Assembly (NCBI GenBank): GCA_902564695.1
Contig: CACFCB010000009.1
Location: 1-42,921 of the forward strand
Length of the DNA: 42,921 nucleotides
Direction of reading: 5' to 3'
Source of the DNA: an uncultured Prochlorococcus sp.
GTDB taxonomy: Bacteria; Cyanobacteriota; Cyanobacteriia; PCC-6307; Cyanobiaceae
The notes beneath the pieces are model-generated. The model made no database searches and had not been told where the DNA came from. It worked only from the letters and a program-made list of their open reading frames with translations. Position 1 is the stretch's first letter. Every line of letters begins with the position of its first letter. Positions 30,501 to 37,022 of this stretch are shown here, piece after piece. A program made the position numbers and the translations under genes.

Positions 30501-31215
30501 TTTATGTCATCGACTATTAGTTCATTCTACGACAGATTTAAATCGGTTAAAGAACATCGGATTGGTTGATAATGTTACTTTGTTTCCACATGGTATTTTG
30601 AATAGCGATACTCTGAATCAACACAGTAAAAATTTCAAATATAAAAAAACAAGATTACATTTATCAGCTTATGGCTTTTGTTTGCCTAATAAAGGCTTTC
30701 CTGAGCTTATTCAAGCCGTAAATATTTTACGTAAAAATCATTTTGATTGTAAACTTACGCTTTTTACTGCATTATATGATTCTGAAATTTCAACTACTTT
30801 TCATGGAGAATTACTCGATTTAATTGATAATTTAAATTTGAAGAAATTTGTAAAAATCAATTCAGCTTTCCTTACTGACGAGGAAACTTTGTTATGCCTT
30901 TCTAGAACAGATCTAGTAGTCTTTCCTTATCAATCAACAAATGAATCAGCTAGTGGAGCAGTTAGACAGGGAATATCCTCTTTGACCTCAGTCGCTGTAA
31001 CTCCTTTGCCGATATTTCAAGATGTTCTTGATGTTGTTTACCAACTTCCTGGTGTTACTCCTCTAAAGATATCTGAAGGAATTATGGACTGGTATAATAA
31101 TTGTTATGGATTGCCTATTACCTCCGCAGAAATGAAATGGCGAGAGCAACATTCTTTTAGAGAATTAGGGTCTAGGCTGTATAATTTAATTCAAAGTATT
31201 GAATTAAATTATTAA
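27556..31215 (+). CDS. Three-module glycosyltransferase (GT4-like) protein
   Basis: This 1219-residue protein contains three consecutive GT-B-type modules. Module 1 (about 8-410) begins with VIDLQGFQREGNRVRGIGRF and has YTGAVDPRKNLYRLI and HEGFGLPVLEAM with an intact EX7E (Glu324, Glu332). Module 2 (about 490-850) has RVEGPFDTTYSLAILNRNFA, LHISSCFPRKGIDCLLKAY and CEGFNLTLAEAM (Glu742, Glu750). Module 3 (from about 858) starts PKIGWISTWKIRCGLATYSEHL and has ESASGAVRQG near 1130, where the second Glu position is Gln1138. Module 3 may therefore use a different donor-site chemistry or be non-catalytic. Fusions like this usually add several sugars in sequence. It is translationally coupled to the methyltransferase upstream. 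Donor sugars cannot be read from sequence. Confidence 0.85.
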   Translation: MNHNYKSKIRIVIDLQGFQREGNRVRGIGRFSLELVKSLIKHYPENEYILFSNSSLYDFRNDFKDELNDKKLNIFYFEWSPVGEINEDLTYYYSKTSIACQLRSYALSLLHADIILLTSFFDGFKDNTIIDIDHNYKLPLIVSIIYDLIPLINPKTYLDNDEEYKYFYHQKILNLHKLDAILTISESSKNEILKYTKINSNQIYNISAACNQNLFNKDISEDDSLKSILQDLDKFILYTGAVDPRKNLYRLIKAYSQLPLQILLKHKLVLTGPYSDTEIKLIQTWIAQCNLSLRNIIILGFVSDQDLANLYKNCYLFVFPSLHEGFGLPVLEAMSCGAPVIASKCTSIPEIVNSDSALFNPYDIDEINQLILKILTDIDFYKSVKKNSKIRKKSFSWAITAKNTVESIISILESKSINIDDDITISSLKEINKNSFNKLITYLRKSELVKYAKIYNISYLRRLASSIDLVNNQSRKFLYSKKSSIDRFNWRVEGPFDTTYSLAILNRNFALALFRAGQDVLLHSTEGPGDFIPNSDFLINNPIINSLYQKCKFSETKNVITTRNLYPPRVDDLRSGLKLLHAYGWEESLFPQNWVNDFNNYLDGITVMSNQVKKILIDSGVSLPIRVCGLGVDHISQIKASENFTFTKKSYAFLHISSCFPRKGIDCLLKAYGESFTNEDDVSLIIKTFHNPHNNVQKLLEKYISYYPSYPHVNIIYQELNDYDIKSLYQQCDVLVAPSFCEGFNLTLAEAMKIGIPVITTSWGGQMDFCNDLNSWLLDYDFEYSKSHFNLFASTWAKPSSNHLAKLMKDIYTSSSELIHSKIESAKKSISQYTWDNVANINIDFIPHITFKNINQEPKIGWISTWKIRCGLATYSEHLLSEMKGEYILFTPNRDQKNDNNEIMSWNMGDDSLENLFEQIVNNNITSIVVQFNYGFFDFTSFSNFIKKIHGQKIKIIVFLHSTIDPTIDKTKQIRDLSKALSLCHRLLVHSTTDLNRLKNIGLVDNVTLFPHGILNSDTLNQHSKNFKYKKTRLHLSAYGFCLPNKGFPELIQAVNILRKNHFDCKLTLFTALYDSEISTTFHGELLDLIDNLNLKKFVKINSAFLTDEETLLCLSRTDLVVFPYQSTNESASGAVRQGISSLTSVAVTPLPIFQDVLDVVYQLPGVTPLKISEGIMDWYNNCYGLPITSAEMKWREQHSFRELGSRLYNLIQSIELNY

Positions 31216-31252
31216 CTAAATTATTTTATTATAATATGTAGTTTGTTAAAAT

Positions 31253-32209
31253 CTATCTCAGAATAAGTTTGCTATTTATTAACTTTTCAATAATATCATC
31301 AATTTTAATATTAGCTCTCCAATTAAGTTCTTCAAACATTTTTCGTGGGTCGCCGACACTCTTGCTTATGTCTTTACCTCTAAATAGTCTTTTTTCAATA
31401 ACTATATGATCCTTCCAGTTTAAATTTAACTTCTTAAATGATTTTTCAATAAATTCACTTAATTTTGTAGATTTACCCGTACAAATTATTTGATCTTTTT
31501 GTAAATCTGATGTTATCATTAGATGAATTCCTTCTATAAATTCTTCTGCCCATCCCCAATCTCTTTCAATATTGAGATTACCAATGTGAATTTTATGATG
31601 TTTGTTTTTTGAACACTCAATTGCACCATTAATGATTTTATGTGTAATGAAATTCTTGCTTCTTAACGGAGATTCGTGAGGAAATAAAACACCCGTGATT
31701 ACATTAAGATTATATATTTCTCTATACAATTTGACTAGAAGCATACTTTCAACTTTTGCTATCCCATAGGGACTTTGAGGATTAATGACTGAGTTTATTG
31801 TGGCCGGTATTTTTGTAACACCATATACCTCACTACTGCCAGCGAAAAACACTTTGCCTTTAAAATCAATTTCTCTACATGCTTCAAGAATGTTGACTGT
31901 TACTTCTGCAATACTTTTTTGGGTTTCAATTGGATTTACAAATGAAAATCCAACAGAAGATTGTGCTGAAAAATTGTATATTTGATCAGGATTTTCTTTA
32001 AGAAAGAGTTTTTTTAAACTATCCAGGTTTGTTGGATCAATTTCTTTAATCACAAATTTGTCATTTATTTTCAGTACATCGTGGTTTGGATACGACCTTC
32101 TATGGAATCTTGAGGTGCCAATTACGTCATAATTTTTACTAAGTAAATACTTGATCAAATAAGAACCGTCTTGCCCCGAACATCCAATCACTAGCGCTTT
32201 GGCTCTCAT
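31253..32209 (-). CDS. gmd: GDP-mannose 4,6-dehydratase-like SDR enzyme
   Basis: This extended short-chain dehydrogenase has the NAD(P)-binding GCSGQDGSYL at residues 9-18. The catalytic residues are Ser125/126 (GSSEVYG), Tyr148 and Lys152 (SPYGIAK). LFPHESPLRSKNFITHKI closely resembles the NHESPRRG-FVTRKI region of GDP-mannose 4,6-dehydratases. The family makes GDP-4-keto-6-deoxymannose, the precursor of GDP-fucose, GDP-rhamnose and related sugars. In-frame GTG at 32242 would add 11 residues; ATG at 32209 is chosen because the nucleotide loop follows at once. At 318 residues it is shorter than most Gmd proteins. No partner reductase or epimerase (Fcl, Rmd) is in the window. The SDR family is certain; the exact substrate is probable. 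Confidence 0.75.
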   Translation of the reverse strand: MRAKALVIGCSGQDGSYLIKYLLSKNYDVIGTSRFHRRSYPNHDVLKINDKFVIKEIDPTNLDSLKKLFLKENPDQIYNFSAQSSVGFSFVNPIETQKSIAEVTVNILEACREIDFKGKVFFAGSSEVYGVTKIPATINSVINPQSPYGIAKVESMLLVKLYREIYNLNVITGVLFPHESPLRSKNFITHKIINGAIECSKNKHHKIHIGNLNIERDWGWAEEFIEGIHLMITSDLQKDQIICTGKSTKLSEFIEKSFKKLNLNWKDHIVIEKRLFRGKDISKSVGDPRKMFEELNWRANIKIDDIIEKLINSKLILR

Positions 32210-32403
32210 AATTAATAATTCTGGTGCGCGAATTTGTTTCACTAATTGTTTCTATCTTATCTAATAAGAAATCCATGACGAACAAAAATACATGGGAAAA
32301 GTACTGCCAATATTGGAAAAAAAGTATGTGCCAGTTCAATTAGTGTTCTCGACTGTGCTACTTGAAAGTTTGCTCAAAAATAAATCTAGGAATTCAATAA
32401 GTG

Positions 32404-32418
32404 AGCGAAACATTCGCT
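32404..32418 (+). other. Short inverted repeat AGCGAA-ACA-TTCGCT
   Basis: A perfect 6-base stem with a 3-base loop lies about 120 bases upstream of the predicted -35 box. It may be an operator-like or RNA element, or chance. It is not followed by T residues. Confidence 0.3.
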
Positions 32419-32536
32419 GAGAAGCATTTAATAGCAGTACTTTTCAGTGATTGAAAAAAAAATGATCAATAAGAATTATTGTAGAGAAAACTATTCAATT
32501 CTTGTGTTGATATCACTACTGAAAAACAATGGGGCT

Positions 32537-32564
32537 TTGACTTAGTTCACTTAGTGAGTATATT
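32537..32564 (+). promoter_or_regulatory. Predicted sigma-70 promoter of the large surface protein gene
   Basis: TTGACT (32537-32542) and TATATT (32559-32564) match the -35 and -10 consensus at five of six positions each, with a 16-base spacer. The spacer contains a direct repeat ACTTAG and the near-palindrome TCACTTAGTGA, which could be an operator. Initiation near 32571 would give a leader of about 140 bases. Confidence 0.6.
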
Positions 32565-32658
32565 TAGCCGGCCAACTGCATTTTTGTGATTACTTCTAAT
32601 TAGACAGTAATTCCAAAAGATGCACAATTGCCAGGCCCAAGACAGGGTTTCTCGGCAG

Positions 32659-32675
32659 CCGCAGTGGACCTGCGG
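32659..32675 (+). other. GC-rich hairpin in the 5' leader of the large surface protein gene
   Basis: CCGCAG (32659-32664) and CTGCGG (32670-32675) form a perfect 6-base GC-rich stem with loop TGGAC. It ends 35 bases before the ATG at 32711. GC-rich stems are rare in this AT-rich DNA, and the gene has no Shine-Dalgarno sequence. A role in mRNA stability or translation control is inferred. Confidence 0.45.
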
Positions 32676-32710
32676 AGTTCCCTATCTACGTACTGACACT
32701 TACACACTCG

Positions 32711-35700
32711 ATGTCTACACTAACTACAACCCAGCTTCAACAGCAGTACATCGCATATTTCGGCCGTCCTGGCGATCCCGCGGGTATCACATATTGGTTA
32801 GGAAGCGGACTTACTGAAACAGCGTTTGCAGAACAAATTCACGCACAAGATGAATACCAACAGTCAACAGTAGGTTCAAAGTCTACTGAGGCTCAAGTTA
32901 ACGATCTTTACAAGAATTTATTTGGACGTTCAGCTGACTCGAAAGGCCTTCTTTATTGGACAGCAGAAATTGAAGCTGGTCGTAAAGCACTTTCAAGTCT
33001 TGCATTAGATTTAATCTGGGCTGCATCTAACCCAAAAGAAGACAATACAGCACAGGGTGAGGCAGATGCTGCTGCTCTTGCAAATAAAGTTGCAGCTGCG
33101 CAAGCTTTCACTGATGACGTTGAAGCAAGCACAGACGCAATTCTTGCTTATCAGCCAGAATCAACAGGAACAGATTTTAAGACTGGTCCTGCATTTGATT
33201 CAGCAAAAACATGGTTGACAACAATAACTACTGAAGCTCATACAGAGGCTGGCGTTGATACTGCGGTATCAGATATGACCACAGCATCAAATCCTGGTGT
33301 TACTAATACAACTCAAGCACTAACAACTGGAGTTGATGTATTTACAGGTGGAAATCAAAATGACACCTTTACAGGTAGTGAGTCTACTCTTAACTCTGGT
33401 GACTCATTAACTGGTGGTACTGGTGATGACACATTCGCCTACAGTTCTCAAGGCGCCGTAGCAGTCAACGAAACAGGTTTCACAACTACTGGAATAGAAA
33501 CATTAAAGATTACTGGAACAGCTACTGGTGGAACAACTTTAAATGGAACATCTGCAGCTGATGTAACTAAAGTTCTTAATGCTTCATCTTCAACTGATGT
33601 AACTGTTAATTCTCTAAAAGCATTAGCAACAGTTGAACTTGATAGCGTCTCAGCTGGTAATACAACAGTTCAATTTGCTGACTCTCTACTCACTGGTTCA
33701 GCTGATACCCTTACATTAAATTTAAAAGGAAATATCACTACAGCTGATGGTCCGATTGGAACAATTACTGTTGGAAACTCAAGTGCGAATACTGGTTTTG
33801 AAACAGTAAATGTTAATTCATCTACATCAGCTAGCGAAATAACCAACATTGTTACTGCTGCTCCAACCATCAATATTACCGGTGATCAAAACCTTGAAAT
33901 CACTGGTGCTATTGCTCTTGCAACTGCTATTAATGCTGCCGACTTCACAGGTAATTTAACTGTTGTAGTTGATTCAGATACCCTTGCTAAGGATGTAGTT
34001 GTTACTGGTGGTACCGGTGATGACAGTGCTGATTTCTCTGATGGATTCGCTACTGGTGATTCATTCGATGGTGGAGAGGGTACTGACACAATTACTTTGA
34101 CTCAAGCAGTAGCAGATGATGCATCTCTTACTGGAACACTTACAAGTGTTGAGCAACTAGGAGTTTCTGACTTGGGTACAGGAACTATCGATATGGATAA
34201 CTTTAGTGGAGTCACCAGAGTTATTTATGACGCAGGTTTGACAGCTAATGGTACAGCTACAGTTGATGATGCAGTATCTGGTATCACAGTTGAAATTGAT
34301 CAGGTGAACCTTGTTGCTGCTGATGCATCACTAGTCATCGATCTAAAAACCGATGGAGCTACTGATGTTGCATCTGTAGTTATAGATACAATTGATACTG
34401 GTGATGGAATTGCAAGTATTAATGCAGCTGATGCTGAGACATTCTCTCTAACAGTTGATGACGATACAGTTGACGCGACAGGAACTTATGTTGTTGCTTC
34501 TTTGACAGTATCTGATGCAACAACCATTAATCTTAGTGGTGATTCAACACTAACAATTACAGACACAGTTGATCCAGTTACTCCAATTCTTACAACATTG
34601 GATGCAGGTGGAATGACAGATGAGTTGACTATCTCCAATACCAACTTTGCTGTTGGTGGAGCAACAATCACTCTTGGTTCTGCTAACGACATATTTAACG
34701 TTGCGACATCATCTGGTCCTGATACTTTCGATCTTTCCAAAGGTGGAAACGACCGTATTGTTTATACCGCGGTAGCTCAGTCTGATGCTGAAATGGATAC
34801 CATTCAGGGCTTTACCTCTGGTTCAGATGATATTGACCTTCGTACTTTTGCTACAGCTATTACTAATAGCGCTCAATTTGCAGGATCTTTTGCAACATTT
34901 GCTCTTTCTCAAGGTGCTGTAACTGCAGCTGCTCCAGCTGTTTACCAGGTTGATGATCAAATCCTTTGGGTTGATAGCGATGGTGACCAAGATTTAGATG
35001 GTAGTGACTTCAGAATCAAGCTAGAAGGCGTTACCGAAGTATTAGCAACCGACTTGATGCTTGATATAGCTGGAAATTCAATCACAGCTAATAGAGCCGG
35101 CTTCAACACAGCTACAAGTGCTCATTTCTCTGAGACTGTGATCGCAACTAACGAGAATGACACAATTACTGCGACTGGTACACAAACAGTTGGTGCAACA
35201 ATCAATGGTTTACAAGGTACAGATACACTTGTTCTAACCGGAACTACAACTGCTGATTTGACAGTTGCTACTGGTCAGCTAGTTAACGTTGAAACCCTTG
35301 ATGCATCTGCAGGATCAACATCAGTTTCAATTCTTGCTACTGATATCGGTACTGCTACTGGTTCTCTATCAACACTTACTGGTGGAACTGGTAACGGACA
35401 TACACTAAATATTGAGGGTGGTACTGGTGAAGACTTAACTGGTATCACAATCCGTGGTTTTGAGACAGTTGCTGAAGAAGGAAACGCTGCTCAGTCATGG
35501 ACTATGGATGTGGATAACTTCACAGATATAGACGCCCTTACATTCTCTGGTGGTACTGCAGATACCCTTATCCTTGATGGTGGTACTTATGACTTCAGTG
35601 CTGTCACAGTTACTTTCGGTACTGGCTCTTCACAACTTCTATTAAATGGAGGAACAAATACAACCAATAAAGTTGTAACTGTTGATGCTGCTGACGTAGC

Positions 35701-36916
35701 CAACGTCGGAACAATCACAGGTGAAGATGGTACTGGTACTACAACACTTAACATCAACGACACAACTGACATCTCAGGTGCGGTAACAACCCTCTTAGAT
35801 ACAGTTACTATCGGTGGTACATCTCAGACACTAACTGTTGATATCGACGATATAGCGTTGGCAGCTAACATGACCAACGTCACATCAACTGGTACAACTA
35901 ACCTGCTTGTTTTAGAAGCTCAAGATACTATTGCATCAAGTATTTCTCTTGTTTCTACTACCATTACTGGTTTCACATCGATTAGTACTCTTGGAGCAAT
36001 TGGTACAAACGACCTAACTATTGATGCTGCGACATTTGATAACAGCGCTGCATTCACACTTATTGGTGATGGTAGTGCAGACCTCTTGATAACTGAGGAT
36101 GATGATCTAAGCAACTTGACCATCACCGCGGAAGACTTTGACTCAGTTGTTCTTTCTGAAGCTGCAGACATAACAGTTGGTTCTGGTTTCTTCGACGGCG
36201 CAACTGGTTCTACAATCGCTTCAATTGTTGGTACAAATGGTGGTGTGACTGAGACTGTGTCTCTGACAATGGCAACAGCAGGCACACTTAATCCTGAAGC
36301 TCTAGTCACTCTTACTGACATGACCCTGACAATCACAGGTTCAACAGGTAATGACACGATTGACCTTGAAACAGCTGGAACAGCAAGAGATAGTGTTTAT
36401 GCGGCTACTACAGTTGCTTTAGCTGACGGTGGTGCTGACACAGTAAGCATTGATAACAATGCTCACGAAGCTGCTGATGGTAACGAATTAACCATTACTG
36501 GTTTCGAGGAAGGTATTGGCGCTGGGGCTGACAAACTTACTGTTACTCCTTCTGCTAACGCTGTACTTGCTTACACAGTTATTTCTTCTGCTGCAACGAC
36601 AGTTGCTGACTTCGACGGAGTATTTCTCGAAATTGCATCTTCAGTTGCAACAGTAACTGACCTTACTGCGGTTGGAGCTGGTGAAGCTGTTGAGGTTGCA
36701 CTTGCTACTGCGATTGGAACTCACAGTGCAAATGCTGGTAACGGTGTCTTCGTCCTTTATGGTTCAGGAGCTGCAGCCGATAGTGCTGGTTTATATGAAG
36801 TAACTACCACTGCTTCAAACCAAGACATTGTTGCTGGTAACGTTACGATTGAGCATCTGGCTACATTCTCTGGTGGTATTACTGCAGACGCATTTGTATC
36901 AGCTAACTTCATCTGA
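32711..36916 (+). CDS. Giant secreted/surface-layer-like protein with DUF4214 domain and RTX-like repeats
   Basis: The 1401-residue protein begins with a DUF4214 region (about residues 3-110: LQQQYIAYFGRPGDPAGITYWL, then VNDLYKNLFGRSADSKGLLYW, each a half-domain). The rest is rich in Thr, Ala, Asp, Gly and Ser with very few Lys and Arg, and is built of irregular beta-strand repeats. RTX-like calcium-binding pieces include GGTGDD at 235-240 and 433-438, GGEGTDTITL and ENDTITATG. No classical N-terminal signal peptide is seen, so type I secretion is likely. S-layer, adhesin or motility-type surface proteins share this composition. Base composition is higher in GC (37-42% in hand-counted 60-base lines) than adjacent genes. 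It has its own promoter, a 140-base leader and an intrinsic terminator, consistent with a single-gene, strongly expressed transcript. Confidence 0.85.
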   Translation: MSTLTTTQLQQQYIAYFGRPGDPAGITYWLGSGLTETAFAEQIHAQDEYQQSTVGSKSTEAQVNDLYKNLFGRSADSKGLLYWTAEIEAGRKALSSLALDLIWAASNPKEDNTAQGEADAAALANKVAAAQAFTDDVEASTDAILAYQPESTGTDFKTGPAFDSAKTWLTTITTEAHTEAGVDTAVSDMTTASNPGVTNTTQALTTGVDVFTGGNQNDTFTGSESTLNSGDSLTGGTGDDTFAYSSQGAVAVNETGFTTTGIETLKITGTATGGTTLNGTSAADVTKVLNASSSTDVTVNSLKALATVELDSVSAGNTTVQFADSLLTGSADTLTLNLKGNITTADGPIGTITVGNSSANTGFETVNVNSSTSASEITNIVTAAPTINITGDQNLEITGAIALATAINAADFTGNLTVVVDSDTLAKDVVVTGGTGDDSADFSDGFATGDSFDGGEGTDTITLTQAVADDASLTGTLTSVEQLGVSDLGTGTIDMDNFSGVTRVIYDAGLTANGTATVDDAVSGITVEIDQVNLVAADASLVIDLKTDGATDVASVVIDTIDTGDGIASINAADAETFSLTVDDDTVDATGTYVVASLTVSDATTINLSGDSTLTITDTVDPVTPILTTLDAGGMTDELTISNTNFAVGGATITLGSANDIFNVATSSGPDTFDLSKGGNDRIVYTAVAQSDAEMDTIQGFTSGSDDIDLRTFATAITNSAQFAGSFATFALSQGAVTAAAPAVYQVDDQILWVDSDGDQDLDGSDFRIKLEGVTEVLATDLMLDIAGNSITANRAGFNTATSAHFSETVIATNENDTITATGTQTVGATINGLQGTDTLVLTGTTTADLTVATGQLVNVETLDASAGSTSVSILATDIGTATGSLSTLTGGTGNGHTLNIEGGTGEDLTGITIRGFETVAEEGNAAQSWTMDVDNFTDIDALTFSGGTADTLILDGGTYDFSAVTVTFGTGSSQLLLNGGTNTTNKVVTVDAADVANVGTITGEDGTGTTTLNINDTTDISGAVTTLLDTVTIGGTSQTLTVDIDDIALAANMTNVTSTGTTNLLVLEAQDTIASSISLVSTTITGFTSISTLGAIGTNDLTIDAATFDNSAAFTLIGDGSADLLITEDDDLSNLTITAEDFDSVVLSEAADITVGSGFFDGATGSTIASIVGTNGGVTETVSLTMATAGTLNPEALVTLTDMTLTITGSTGNDTIDLETAGTARDSVYAATTVALADGGADTVSIDNNAHEAADGNELTITGFEEGIGAGADKLTVTPSANAVLAYTVISSAATTVADFDGVFLEIASSVATVTDLTAVGAGEAVEVALATAIGTHSANAGNGVFVLYGSGAAADSAGLYEVTTTASNQDIVAGNVTIEHLATFSGGITADAFVSANFI

Positions 36917-36935
36917 TTATCTAATCCAATTTCAT

Positions 36936-36970
36936 ATAAAAAACCAGCCATTTGGCTGGTTTTTTTTTAT
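36936..36970 (+). terminator. Strong rho-independent terminator of the large surface protein gene
   Basis: AAAAACCAGCC pairs with GGCTGGTTTTT around a 4-base loop (CCAGCC 36944-36949, GGCTGG 36954-36959), followed by an uninterrupted run of T to 36968. It begins about 20 bases after the stop codon and should insulate the downstream TPR genes. The A run upstream means it could work in both directions. Confidence 0.92.
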
Positions 36971-37008
36971 TTTTCTTTAGTTGTCAATTTTTTCATTTTT
37001 CTTTAGTT
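36969..37008. repeat. 14-base direct repeat, period 26
   Basis: ATTTTTCTTTAGTT occurs exactly at 36969-36982 and again at 36995-37008, between the terminator and the TPR-sulfotransferase start at 37023. It could be a protein-binding pair or a small duplication in T-rich DNA. Confidence 0.5.
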
Positions 37009-37022
37009 AAATACTTACAAAA

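Larger units (their letters stand above)
32210..32710. other. 500-base intergenic region with promoter and leader of the large surface protein
   Basis: No gene is supported here. It separates the leftward gmd-like gene from the rightward 1401-residue surface protein gene. The part from 32570 to 32710 becomes clearly more GC-rich than the flanks. It contains a small hairpin at 32404-32418, a good sigma-70 promoter at 32537-32564 and a GC-rich hairpin at 32659-32675, listed separately. A rightward 65-codon frame at 32620-32817 overlaps the real gene and is not supported. Confidence 0.7.

Noticed and set aside
32620-32817. A 65-codon rightward ORF overlapping the start of the giant surface protein gene
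   Set aside because: It is in another frame over the leader and the real N terminus. Its product has no recognisable features, and the DUF4214 frame is clearly the true one.
36736-36930. A second surface-layer domain or C-terminal anchor in the giant protein
   Set aside because: The C terminus is more of the same beta-rich Ala/Gly/Thr sequence. No SLH domain, LPXTG motif or membrane helix is visible.
33670-36951. Several leftward ORFs of 60-145 codons inside the giant surface protein gene
   Set aside because: They are antisense shadows of a low-stop, Thr/Ala/Gly-rich repetitive coding sequence and encode biased Val/Ser/Pro strings.
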